Origin: Pelagibius marinus
Lineage (GTDB): Bacteria; Pseudomonadota; Alphaproteobacteria; Kiloniellales; Kiloniellaceae
DNA: 64,000 nucleotides
Assembly (NCBI RefSeq): GCF_014925385.1
Contig: NZ_JACSDK010000013.1
Coordinates: forward strand, 214,362 to 278,361
Direction of reading: 5' to 3'
The notes beneath the pieces were generated by a model, which worked only from the letters and a program-made list of their open reading frames with translations, was not told the origin of the DNA and searched no databases. Shown here one piece after another: positions 7,908 to 17,595 of the stretch. The translations under genes and the position numbers were made by a program. Each line of letters begins with the position of its first letter. Positions within the stretch are counted from its first letter, which is position 1.

Positions 7908-9193
7908 TCGTTTTGATCGGATTCACGCTGCTCTTCGCCCTTCTTTTGCTGCGCATGCCGATAGGTTTCGCGTTGGGACTGGTGGGCACCCTCGGCTTCG
8001 GCTGGATCGTGGGGATGACCCCGGCACTCAAGAGCGTCGGAACCACCGCATCGGACGCAGTGATGAGCTACAATTTCGCCGTCATCCCGATGTTCATCCT
8101 GATGGGAAACCTCGTCGCGCGCTCCGGGATTTCCGACGACCTGTATGAGGCGTCGCACACCTGGTTCGGCGGTATGAAAGGCGGCCTGGCGCTCGCGACC
8201 ATCGCCTCCTGCGGCGGGTTCAGTGCCGTATGCGGATCAAGCCTGGCGACAGCCGCGACGATGTCGCGGGTCGCGGTCCCCCCGATGCGCAAATGCGGAT
8301 ACTCACAGGCATTGTCGGCCGGTGCCGTTGCCGCAGGTGGAACGCTCGGCATCCTGATTCCGCCGAGCATTGCCCTCGTGCTCTACGGTATCATGACCGA
8401 AACCGATATCGGCGCGCTGTTCGCCGCCGGGATCGTCCCAGGACTGCTCGGTATCGTGCTCTACATGGGTGCGGTCAGCGTCTGGGTACATATTGATCCC
8501 GCCGCCGCGGCACCGGCCGGCCGCACCACCTGGCGCCACAAGGCCGTCGCACTGCGTGGTGTCGCGGGAATGCTACTCCTTTTCATCATTGTTATGGGAG
8601 GGCTCTATGTTGGCTACTTTACGCCGACGGAAGCAGCGGGCATCGGGGCAGGAGGTGCTTTCCTGATTGCGCTCGGTCGCGGTCGGCTGACCTTCCGGTC
8701 CATTTTCGACACACTCTATGACTCCGCACGCACGTCGGTTGCACTGCTGGCGATACTGATCGGTGCGTTGCTGTTCGCCAATTTCATGAATGTCGCCCGT
8801 GTTCCCCAGGATCTCGGTGCCTGGGTGGAGGAGCTCGAGGTTGCGCCCCTCATGGTAGTGCTCGCAATTGTCGCGCTCTACGTCGTCATGGGCTGTTTCC
8901 TCGAGTCCATCTCGATGATGCTGCTGACAGTTCCAATTTTCTATCCGATCGTCCAAGGCCTCGGTTTTGATCTCATCTGGTTCGGGATCGTCGTGATCGT
9001 CGTGATCGAAATCTCGCTGATCACGCCCCCCGTCGGCATGAACATCTTCGTTATTCGCAGCGTTCTGCCTGACATCCCGATATTCACCGTCTTCAAGGGT
9101 GTGCTCCCATTCGTCGCAGCCGATCTGGTGCGCGCCGCGCTGTTGATCGGTATTCCCGGGCTCTCGCTGTGGCTGCCCGGTCTCATGCGCTGA
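7904..9193 (+). CDS. dctM: TRAP transporter large permease (DctM family)
   Basis: 429-residue polytopic membrane protein with about 12 hydrophobic segments, the normal length for DctM. Typical blocks are LLRMPIGFALGLVG at the start, the long AVCGSSLATAATMSRVAVPPM region with small residues, GGTLGILIPPSIALVLYG and a C-terminal ITPPVGMNIFVI. It forms the translocation channel of the TRAP importer. The start overlaps the dctQ stop by four bases. Together with 6384-7907 it gives a complete DctPQM system within the aromatic operon. Confidence 0.93.
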   Translation: MIVLIGFTLLFALLLLRMPIGFALGLVGTLGFGWIVGMTPALKSVGTTASDAVMSYNFAVIPMFILMGNLVARSGISDDLYEASHTWFGGMKGGLALATIASCGGFSAVCGSSLATAATMSRVAVPPMRKCGYSQALSAGAVAAGGTLGILIPPSIALVLYGIMTETDIGALFAAGIVPGLLGIVLYMGAVSVWVHIDPAAAAPAGRTTWRHKAVALRGVAGMLLLFIIVMGGLYVGYFTPTEAAGIGAGGAFLIALGRGRLTFRSIFDTLYDSARTSVALLAILIGALLFANFMNVARVPQDLGAWVEELEVAPLMVVLAIVALYVVMGCFLESISMMLLTVPIFYPIVQGLGFDLIWFGIVVIVVIEISLITPPVGMNIFVIRSVLPDIPIFTVFKGVLPFVAADLVRAALLIGIPGLSLWLPGLMR

Positions 9194-9225
9194 GTCCGTA
9201 CACCATTCAGGAAGGAGGGCCGGAG

Positions 9226-10275
9226 ATGGCTGAGAGAACCTATCCTTTCAATACATGGTACGCTGTTGCGTGGGATTACGAGATCGCCGAGGGACGCCTG
9301 TTGCCGCGGCGCATATGTAACAAGCCATTGGTCTTCTACCGCAAGAAGGACGGCACCGCGGTTGCCATGGACGATGCCTGTTGGCACCGTCTTGCCCCCC
9401 TGTCCAAGGGCAAGGTGGTGAATGACAACGTGGTGTGCCCTTACCATGGTCTGGTCTTTGAACCTGGCGGGCGTTGCGTCCACATGCCCTCGCAAGAGAC
9501 CATCAATCCGTCCGCCTGCGTCCGCACATATCCGTTGGTCGACCGGCACAGGCTATGTTGGGTCTGGATGGGCGATCCTGCGTTGGCGGATCCGAACCTA
9601 ATCCCCGACCTGCACTGGAACGACGATCCAGAATGGGCGGGAGATGGCACGACGCTGCACCTCAAGGCCAACTACCTGCTCGCCGTGGACAACCTGATGG
9701 ACCTCACGCATGAGACCTTCGTCCACCAGGGCTCCATCGGCAACGACGCGGTGGCCGAAGCGCCATTCCGGACGACCCACGGTCCGGGCACGGCGACAGT
9801 CACGAGGTGGATCCTGAACCAGGAGCCGCCGGCATTCTGGGGCGAGCAACTCGGCAAACCTGGACCCGTCGATCGCTGGCAGATCATCCACTTCACCGCA
9901 CCATCGACCATTGCGCTCGACGTGGGAGTCGCGCCGGCAGGCACAGGAGCGCCCGAAGGGGACCGCTCGCAGGGCGTGAATGGCTACATCACCTTCGCGA
10001 TCACCCCCGAAACCGAAACGACCACCCACTATTTCTGGGCGGCCAATCGCAATTTCGACATCGACAACCAAAGCCGGACCACCATCTGGCGCGAGGGCGT
10101 CCGCAAGATTTTTGCTCAGGACGAAGCCATCCTCGAATCTCAGCAGCAGGCCATTGAGGCCAACCCCGACAAGACCTTCTACGATCTCAACATCGATGCT
10201 GGAGGGGCGTGGGCCCGGCGGAAAGTGGCAGAAATGATTGAGGCGGAGCAGGCTACCATGCGGCGGGCGGTCTGA
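9226..10275 (+). CDS. Rieske aromatic-ring oxygenase subunit, vanillate O-demethylase-like
   Basis: 349-residue single-component-type terminal oxygenase. The Rieske cluster ligands are Cys52, His54, Cys71 and His74 (ACWHR...CPYHG). The mononuclear iron site is visible as DNLMDLTHETFVH, with His162 and His167. Length and the opening FNTWYAVAWDYEI match the VanA/dicamba-monooxygenase family, which removes methyl groups from methoxybenzoates rather than dihydroxylating rings. The ATG at 9226 follows GAAGGAGGG; a longer in-frame start upstream lacks this. The reductase gene follows directly. In this operon the likely reaction is 3-methoxybenzoate (or a similar 3-substituted benzoate) to 3-hydroxybenzoate, feeding the hydroxylase at 5121. 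This substrate is inference. Confidence 0.87.
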   Translation: MAERTYPFNTWYAVAWDYEIAEGRLLPRRICNKPLVFYRKKDGTAVAMDDACWHRLAPLSKGKVVNDNVVCPYHGLVFEPGGRCVHMPSQETINPSACVRTYPLVDRHRLCWVWMGDPALADPNLIPDLHWNDDPEWAGDGTTLHLKANYLLAVDNLMDLTHETFVHQGSIGNDAVAEAPFRTTHGPGTATVTRWILNQEPPAFWGEQLGKPGPVDRWQIIHFTAPSTIALDVGVAPAGTGAPEGDRSQGVNGYITFAITPETETTTHYFWAANRNFDIDNQSRTTIWREGVRKIFAQDEAILESQQQAIEANPDKTFYDLNIDAGGAWARRKVAEMIEAEQATMRRAV

Positions 10276-10333
10276 CGTCAAGCGCCGGCACCGCGGAGGC
10301 AAGGTTCCGTCGTGCCGCTCAAGGGAGGATACC

Positions 10334-11323
10334 ATGAAAGCCGACAGTTTGGACGTAACCGGGCAAGTGGCAGAGATTCGGGACGTCGCGTCCAGCATCC
10401 GTATGATCCGGTTCGACGTCCCGTCGGGCATCCTGAACCTCGAAGCGGGTGCGCACGTGACATTCGACGTGCCCAAGGGTGATCGGATCATGACACGGTC
10501 CTATTCGGTGGTCGATGACGGAAGGCATCCGGACAAACTCACAATCGCGGTGAAGTCGGAAGAGCAGAGCAAGGGCGGATCGAGATACATGTGGTCGCTG
10601 GAGCCGGGTGACAGCTTGCACATTTCGGCGAACGGCAATGCGATGCCTCCAACCTACCTGGCTTCCGACTTCGTCGTACTTGCCGGTGGGATCGGCGTCA
10701 CTCCGATGACCGGTATGGCCCGGACGCTAAAGCGGACCGGCAAGCCGGTACGGATGATCTACTGCGCGCGCTCGGCCGAGGAAGCCGCCTTCGTGTCCGA
10801 GCTTCGAGAGGTGCTCGGCGACAACCTCGACATGCGCTACGATTCCGACAAACGGTTTCTCGACATCCCTGAGCTGCTCGAAACGGTATCGATGGACACC
10901 GTCGTCTTCATGTGCGGGCCGCAGGGGCTGATGGAGGCGATGAAGTCGGCGTGGGCGGAGCGTGAGCTTCCTGTTCAGAACCTGCGCTACGAGACTTTCG
11001 CGAATTCCGGCATTCATCCGACCCGTCCGTTTCAGGTCACCGTTGCCGAGACCGGCCGGACGATTGGGGTGAGCGAAGACGAGACCCTGCTCGATGCATT
11101 GCTGGCCAGTGGTCACGATGTTCTCAGCGATTGCCGCCGGGGCGAATGCGGACTGTGCAAGGTACATGTCGTCGAGGCGACCGCGGATATCGATCATCGT
11201 GACGTTTTCCTGAGCCCGATGGAGCGCGCGCGGAATGACTGCTTGTGCGCTTGCGTTTCCCGCCTGAACGGAGGGCACATGACCGTGAACATCGATGACA
11301 TCTTGCATGGGCGGACGGGCTAA
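10334..11323 (+). CDS. Oxygenase reductase, VanB-like (FMN/NAD/2Fe-2S)
   Basis: 329-residue electron-transfer partner of the preceding oxygenase. An N-terminal flavin domain shows RSYS (55-58), an NAD-binding domain has GGIGVTPM and the CGPQGLM motif, and a C-terminal plant-type 2Fe-2S ferredoxin domain carries Cys267, Cys272, Cys275 and Cys305 (CRRGECGLC...C). This order of domains is that of the vanillate/phthalate reductase class. The ATG at 10334 follows AGGGAGGAT. It passes electrons from NAD(P)H to the Rieske centre of the upstream oxygenase. Confidence 0.9.
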   Translation: MKADSLDVTGQVAEIRDVASSIRMIRFDVPSGILNLEAGAHVTFDVPKGDRIMTRSYSVVDDGRHPDKLTIAVKSEEQSKGGSRYMWSLEPGDSLHISANGNAMPPTYLASDFVVLAGGIGVTPMTGMARTLKRTGKPVRMIYCARSAEEAAFVSELREVLGDNLDMRYDSDKRFLDIPELLETVSMDTVVFMCGPQGLMEAMKSAWAERELPVQNLRYETFANSGIHPTRPFQVTVAETGRTIGVSEDETLLDALLASGHDVLSDCRRGECGLCKVHVVEATADIDHRDVFLSPMERARNDCLCACVSRLNGGHMTVNIDDILHGRTG

Positions 11324-11347
11324 CATCCCAAGTCACGGAGCTAATTC

Positions 11348-12400
11348 ATGTCAAACACGACCAAAACACGCCGGGACTTTTATGCGAGGCTCGATCCAGG
11401 CTCGCTTGTCCCGCTTTGGGAGCGAATGAAGGGGCTCGTTCCACCCGAGCCCAAGAACAAGACGCAGGCCTACGTCTGGCGGTTCGATGAGGTACGCCCT
11501 CTTCTCCTTGAAGCCGGCGACCTTTTGACTGCGAAGGAGGCCGAGCGGCGGGTCCTGGTCTTCGAAAATCCGGCGCTTCAAGGTACGTCACGTATTAATT
11601 CGACGCTCTATGCGGGGATGCAGCTCATTCTGCCGGGCGAGACCGCTCCGGCGCACCGTCATGTTGCTGGTGCACTCCGGTTCATCCTCGAAAGTGATGG
11701 TGGCTACACGGCCGTGGCCGGGGAACGGGCGGACATGAAGCGGGGAGACCTCGTCATCACGCCCGGCGGAGCCTGGCACGACCACGGCCATGATGGTGAG
11801 GGCCCCTGCATTTGGATTGACGTGCTTGACGTGCCGCTTGTGAATGTCTTCGAATGTGGGTTCTCGGAGGAGTTGGGCGAGGACCAACAGGCGATCACGA
11901 AATCCGACGGTCACTCGCTGGCGGAATTCGGATCCGGCATGCTGCCGATGACGCCGTATTCGCCTTTTGCAGAAACCTCTCCAATCTTCTCCTATCCTTA
12001 CGAACGCGCTCGCGACAGCCTGCTGTCGTTGAAGAAGTCAAACGAGCCCGATCCGTATCTGGGCTACGCGCTGCGCTATGCGAACCCGCTCGACGGCGGC
12101 TGGGTCATGCCCATGATCAGTGCGTGGCTCTCCCATTTGCCAAAAGGGATGGCTACCCAACCGTATCGCGCGACGGACAATCAGGGGCTGGTTGTCTCGG
12201 AAGGATCTGTGAAGGTTGACCTGGACGGACAGACCTTCGAATTGCACCGGAACGACGTCATGGCTCTGCCTGGATGGAAATGGCGAACGCTGAAGGCATC
12301 CGAGGACGCCATCCTGTTCCATTTCTCGGACCGCTCCGCCCAGGAGAAGCTGGGCATTTGGAAGGAACAACGCGGCAATTCGGGCGCTGCCATATGGTAG
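11348..12400 (+). CDS. Gentisate 1,2-dioxygenase
   Basis: 350-residue bicupin enzyme that opens the gentisate ring to maleylpyruvate with oxygen and Fe(II). The iron ligands of the N-terminal cupin are in PAHRHVAGALRFILE (His103 and His105) and WHDHGHD (His144 to His148 region). The second cupin near residues 265-330 has the degenerate pattern usual for this family. Length and the start FYARLDPGSLVPLWE fit gentisate dioxygenases closely. It is the last gene of the operon and fixes the pathway assignment: the hydroxylase at 5121 should produce gentisate, and the FAA hydrolase at 4249 should act on the cleavage product. Confidence 0.9.
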   Translation: MSNTTKTRRDFYARLDPGSLVPLWERMKGLVPPEPKNKTQAYVWRFDEVRPLLLEAGDLLTAKEAERRVLVFENPALQGTSRINSTLYAGMQLILPGETAPAHRHVAGALRFILESDGGYTAVAGERADMKRGDLVITPGGAWHDHGHDGEGPCIWIDVLDVPLVNVFECGFSEELGEDQQAITKSDGHSLAEFGSGMLPMTPYSPFAETSPIFSYPYERARDSLLSLKKSNEPDPYLGYALRYANPLDGGWVMPMISAWLSHLPKGMATQPYRATDNQGLVVSEGSVKVDLDGQTFELHRNDVMALPGWKWRTLKASEDAILFHFSDRSAQEKLGIWKEQRGNSGAAIW

Positions 12401-12916
12401 CGTCGGTTGCCTGTAGGGACTTCTGAACTCCAGGCTGTCATCGGGGAGTTCGACCTGATGGCTCGCCAGCAGGTCCTTCAGGTAATCGCTGGCCTTGTCG
12501 TAGCGACCGGTCTCGATGCGCTCGCGGATGGCCAGATTTTTAATGAAATCAAGGGTTTGGCTGGGAGCCTGGATTCCAAGTCGCCAGATTTATCCAGCTG
12601 AATCAGATGCTTGCAAAGCACGTGGACAGGAATGTGCCACGCTCGCCTCAGATTTGGCGAGCCTTCGCGCCTCGCCAATCCGAGCCCTGCCTTATCGGAT
12701 TTCGGGTCGCCACGTTGCCGTGAGTTCCGCTCGCCCATTGGAAGCTGACGTTCTCACGGTGGCCACAAATCTCGGCTCGTGACCCCAAGGGGACAATCTC
12801 CATCGACCTTTGATTACTGACAGCGGTGCGCACTGCCGTCGCTTGAGAACCACAGCATGAAGACCTGTGAATTGGAGGTGACCACCGCCCTGGCCGCGAG
12901 GAATTTTGACGTCCCC
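12401..12916. other. Intergenic region with a possible antitoxin remnant
   Basis: Between the dioxygenase and the LysR gene no intact gene is seen. The only coding-like signal is the ParD-like fragment at 12420-12589, listed separately. The remainder contains only short frames without recognisable motifs. Confidence 0.5.
12420..12589 (-). pseudogene. Possible ParD/CopG-type antitoxin fragment
   Basis: The minus strand reads LDFIKNLAIRE followed by RIETGRYDKASDYLKDLLASHQ. The GRY..ASDYL.DL pattern is typical of the C-terminal half of ParD-family antitoxins. An in-frame stop at 12590-12592 closes the frame before any start codon, and there is no adjacent ParE-like toxin. I read it as a remnant; the similarity is short, so this is tentative. 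Confidence 0.3.
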
Positions 12917-13816
12917 CTACTGCGATGCCATCACGACCTCGAAGCGGTCTCGCTCCTCCTTGAAACGCCGCACCAAGTGCTGACGGCAAAGCGCGATGCG
13001 CGCCAGGTTGTGGGTCTCCGGGTGGCTCAGGAGATAGTAGGCACGGCGAAATGAAATGGCCGGCAGGATGCGCACGAGATCCGGCGCGCCGCGAACGGCG
13101 AAGTCGTGCAGGATGCCGATACCGACGCCAGCGCGCACCGCCTCGACCTGTCCGACCGCGCTCGCGCAGCGGAACTCCCGGCGCGCCCACTTCGACAGAG
13201 CGCCCGCGTAGTCCAAAGCAGAGGCATAGGCATAATCTTCGACACCAGTCACGACGACATGGTCGGCCAGGTCCTCTTCCGTTTCGGGCGTGCCATGGGC
13301 GTCGAGGTAGCGGCGTGAGGCGTAGACCCCGAGGGTGTAGTCCGTCAGGCGCGACACCAGCAGCTTTCCCTCCTTGGGCGGATCCAGGCAGATGGCCAGG
13401 TCAGCCTCCCGCTTGGACAAAGAAAAAACCCGCGGCAGGGGCACGAGTTCGATCACCAGATCCGGGTGTGCTTCCTGAAGCGCGCCGAGCTCAGCGGCGA
13501 GAAAGAAGGTGCCGAGTCCGTCGGGCGCCCCCACCCGGACCACCCCTGACAGGCTGGCGCTCTGGCCCCGGGCGTCCTCGGCGATGGCGAGGATCTCCGT
13601 CTCGATGCGCTCTGCCACCTGGAGCAGACGCTCTCCGGCCTCGGTGAGGGTGGAGCCCGAGGGCCGCCGCTCGAACAGCGGCAACCCCAGGGACTCCTCC
13701 AAGGCGTTCAGGCGGCGCGCCACGGTGGCGTGATTGAGACCGAGGCCACGGGCCGCTGCCAGGATCTGGCTCCGGCGGGCGACGGCCAGAAAGACGCGCA
13801 GGTGGTTCCAGTCCAT
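12917..13816 (-). CDS. LysR family transcriptional regulator
   Basis: 299-residue LysR regulator. The N-terminal HTH is clear: MDWNHLRVFLAVARR, then ILAAARGLGLNHATVARRLNALEESLG and LFERRPSGSTLTEAGERLL. The effector-binding domain follows from about residue 85. The ATG at 13816 is chosen because MDWNHLR is the normal LysR opening; the frame stays open 20 codons further upstream without a ribosome site. It is divergent from the methylmalonate-semialdehyde dehydrogenase gene at 13947, and LysR genes usually regulate the divergent neighbour. Its effector is unknown. Confidence 0.92.
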   Translation of the reverse strand: MDWNHLRVFLAVARRSQILAAARGLGLNHATVARRLNALEESLGLPLFERRPSGSTLTEAGERLLQVAERIETEILAIAEDARGQSASLSGVVRVGAPDGLGTFFLAAELGALQEAHPDLVIELVPLPRVFSLSKREADLAICLDPPKEGKLLVSRLTDYTLGVYASRRYLDAHGTPETEEDLADHVVVTGVEDYAYASALDYAGALSKWARREFRCASAVGQVEAVRAGVGIGILHDFAVRGAPDLVRILPAISFRRAYYLLSHPETHNLARIALCRQHLVRRFKEERDRFEVVMASQ

Positions 13817-13946
13817 GACTTTAATTTCCGCACAATGGTTGTTCCAAGTGTGATCTTTTTGTGCGCCCCTTCGCAAGCAATAGTGCCCCGGTTCGTCAAT
13901 GCGAGGGGCCGCGCGGCGGTCCTGAGCTGCTCAGCGGAGATCGGAA

Positions 13947-15446
<1,500 letters not shown>

Positions 15447-15473
15447 GAAGCCCGCCGAAGAGCCGGTGCTGCT

Positions 15474-15500
15474 CGCGGCTGGAGAGAGGTTCCAGCCGCG
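15474..15500. terminator. Hairpin between convergent genes
   Basis: CGCGGCTGGA (15474-15483) and TCCAGCCGCG (15491-15500) form a perfect 10-bp stem with a 7-nt loop. It stands between the converging mmsA and GntR genes. It has no long T run, so a two-sided, possibly Rho-aided, end signal is likely. Confidence 0.55.
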
Positions 15501-15517
15501 TGAGCCGCCACCACTGT

Positions 15518-16288
15518 CTAACTCAGCTTTGACAGCTCCCTGTCATTCTGCACGGCGTCCTTCGTGGCGGAGAACACCTCGAAGCTGAAGTCGTCGTGAT
15601 ACTGCGCCTGCAGAAAGTTCATGAAGCGGTCATGGAACTGGCGCGTGTGATCATGGGCGAGGCGGTCGGCTTCGGAGACGTCCTGGCGTCGGATGGCCTC
15701 GATCATGTCGAAATGCTCGGACGTCAGGATGTGGTCCGTGGTCGAAGACCGCAGGTAGTCGAAGTGCATGTGCAGGATCCGGCGCCCCTCATCGAGCAGC
15801 TGCCCATAGGCCCGCGTCAGGTAGGGGTTCTTACCCGCTTCCGCCACGGACATGTGGAAGTCCCGGTTGGTCGCTGACATTTGCAGGTAGTCGTTGGCGG
15901 CGCAGGCTTTGTCAAAGGCCTCGGCGCGGACCTGCATGCGCTCCAGGTCTTCGGCGCTGCGAAACTTGGCAGCCAGGCGCGTATTGATGCGCTGGAGAAA
16001 GTCCAGCGCTTCCACGTAGCGCGGGAAATTCGCCATGTCGACCGGGGCAACCAGCGACGAGCGGTTGGAGAGCATCTCGATCAGGCCGTCCGCGGACAGG
16101 CGCACCAGAGCCTCTCGAATGGGCGAGCGGGACATGGCGAACCTTCGCGCAAGTGTGGTCTCGTCCAGCGGGAAGCCCGGAGCCAGCTTGAGCGTCAGAA
16201 TCTCGTGGCGCAACTGCTCGTAGACGAACTTCGCGCCACGGCCTTTTGCTTGTCTTTGCGCAGGTGTCTGTTTTTCAAACATTTTCAT
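15518..16288 (-). CDS. GntR family transcriptional regulator (FCD type)
   Basis: 256-residue regulator with an N-terminal winged helix (FVYEQLRHEILTLKLAPG, then ETTLARRFAMSRSPIREALVRLSADGLIE, residues about 22-72) and a C-terminal all-helical FCD ligand domain with metal-binding residues such as Asp in NRDFHM and His in SEHFDMIEAI. It faces the amino-acid ABC transporter operon at 16462 and most likely controls it and the linked catabolic genes. The intergenic region has repeated TGTCGACA palindromes suited to a dimeric GntR protein. Confidence 0.9.
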   Translation of the reverse strand: MKMFEKQTPAQRQAKGRGAKFVYEQLRHEILTLKLAPGFPLDETTLARRFAMSRSPIREALVRLSADGLIEMLSNRSSLVAPVDMANFPRYVEALDFLQRINTRLAAKFRSAEDLERMQVRAEAFDKACAANDYLQMSATNRDFHMSVAEAGKNPYLTRAYGQLLDEGRRILHMHFDYLRSSTTDHILTSEHFDMIEAIRRQDVSEADRLAHDHTRQFHDRFMNFLQAQYHDDFSFEVFSATKDAVQNDRELSKLS

Positions 16289-16382
16289 CTCTTTTCCCCG
16301 GTTGTGCGCGGTTCCGTTGATCCACGCCTGACCGGTCCCTGGTCCTACACCAGATTATCATCCCACAACAAAGGTATTGACG

Positions 16383-16427
16383 TGTCGGCAAAATGTCGAC
16401 AACAATCTTGCATGCTATGTGTCGACA
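16383..16427. promoter_or_regulatory. Candidate GntR operators (TGTCGACA repeats)
   Basis: Two perfect palindromes TGTCGACA lie at 16394-16401 and 16420-16427, centre-to-centre 26 bp apart. A third near copy TGTCGGCA is at 16383-16390. They stand 35-80 bp before the substrate-binding-protein gene, next to the divergent GntR gene. Regular spacing of exact palindromes here is best explained as a regulator binding region. Confidence 0.55.
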
Positions 16428-16461
16428 AGACACAGCAAACAAGCAAGAACGGGAGTGTTTC

Positions 16462-17505
16462 ATGGGGAATCTGATCAAGGGCTTGGTTGCCGCTGCCGCC
16501 ATAACGCTGGCAACGCAAGCCGCTCACGCGCAGGTCGCTAACGACAGCCGCCTGACCACGGTGCTCGAACGGGGATCGCTCCTTTGCAGCGGCCACAACG
16601 GGTCGTTCCTGGGTTTTGCAGAGGTGGACGACAAGGGTAACTGGAAGGGAGTCGACATCGACCTCTGCCGCGCTTTGGCTGCCGGCCTGTTCGGCAAGTC
16701 CGAAGGCCACCTGGAGATTGTTCCGATCAGCTGGGCTCAGCGTTGGCCGGCGCTGCAGTCGGGGGACATTGATGTGGTGATCAAGGTCTCTGGCTGGACC
16801 CAGAGCCGCGACACCGAATTGAACCTGGCTTACAGCCGCCCGTACTTCATCGGCGCCTTCCAGGTGATGGCGCATGCCAAGCTGGGCGCGAAGACAGTGG
16901 CCGATCTCGACGGCGGCACTCTCTGCGTGGGGGCCGGCACCTCGACCGAGCGCGCCGCCGCGACCTACCTCGAGTCCCATGACATCGAGGCAGAGCTGCT
17001 GACCTTCGAGAACGGTGATGAACTGCGCAATTCTTACTACGAGGGCCGCTGCGACGGCCAGGTGGAATGGGCGCCGAGCCTTGCCGCCGGTCGCGTCGAT
17101 GCGCCCGATGGTGCCGAAAGCCATGTGATCCTGCCCGACGTCATCGCGCTGGAAGCTGAAGGCATCATCGTGCCCGAGGGCGACCCGGATTGGCTCGATG
17201 TTCAGAACTGGATGCTCTCATCGCTGTGGTTCGCCGAAATGGAAGGCATCACGAGCGAGAACGTGGACGATATCCGTGCCAACCCGCCGTCCGAGACTGT
17301 GGCCAAGTTCCTCGGTGTTTCGCCGGGCTATGGCGATCGCCTCGGTCTGCCGAACGACTGGGCCTACAACATGATCAAAGAGGTCGGTAACTTCGCCGAG
17401 ATCTACGACCGCAACATCGGTGCCGGGTCTCCCTACAACCTGCCGCGCGGCATTAATGCGCTCTACAACGCCGGAGGCGTCTTCTACCCGATGATCGTCG
17501 ACTGA
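16462..17505 (+). CDS. Amino-acid ABC transporter substrate-binding protein (AapJ-like)
   Basis: 347-residue periplasmic binding protein. A signal peptide (GNLIKGLVAAAAITLATQ, cleavage near AHA-QV at residue 23) is followed by the AapJ-type start RLTTVLERGSLLCSGHNG and the family blocks GVDIDLCRALAAGLFG and DVVIKVSGWTQSRDTEL. The ATG at 16462 is used since it directly precedes the signal peptide and follows GGGAG; an upstream in-frame ATG would run through the operator palindromes. It is the receptor of the general L-amino-acid type importer encoded by the next three genes. Its catabolic neighbours suggest a cyclic amino acid such as hydroxyproline as ligand. Confidence 0.9.
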   Translation: MGNLIKGLVAAAAITLATQAAHAQVANDSRLTTVLERGSLLCSGHNGSFLGFAEVDDKGNWKGVDIDLCRALAAGLFGKSEGHLEIVPISWAQRWPALQSGDIDVVIKVSGWTQSRDTELNLAYSRPYFIGAFQVMAHAKLGAKTVADLDGGTLCVGAGTSTERAAATYLESHDIEAELLTFENGDELRNSYYEGRCDGQVEWAPSLAAGRVDAPDGAESHVILPDVIALEAEGIIVPEGDPDWLDVQNWMLSSLWFAEMEGITSENVDDIRANPPSETVAKFLGVSPGYGDRLGLPNDWAYNMIKEVGNFAEIYDRNIGAGSPYNLPRGINALYNAGGVFYPMIVD

Positions 17506-17507
17506 CG

Positions 17508-17557
17508 TTGAGCAAGTAGTTCGGCCCGGGCGCCATCGGGAGCCCGGGCCAGCTCAA
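17508..17557 (+). other. Intercistronic stem-loop after the receptor gene
   Basis: TTGAGC (17508-17513) pairs with GCTCAA (17552-17557), enclosing the perfect 9-bp stem GGCCCGGGC (17523-17531) / GCCCGGGCC (17542-17550). It sits just after the stop codon of the binding-protein gene and before the permease. Such structures commonly stabilise receptor mRNA and reduce transcription of downstream membrane genes. There is no T run. Confidence 0.55.
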
Positions 17558-17595
17558 CCCAGCACTTCCGTAGTGCCGACCAAGAGGATCACGTC

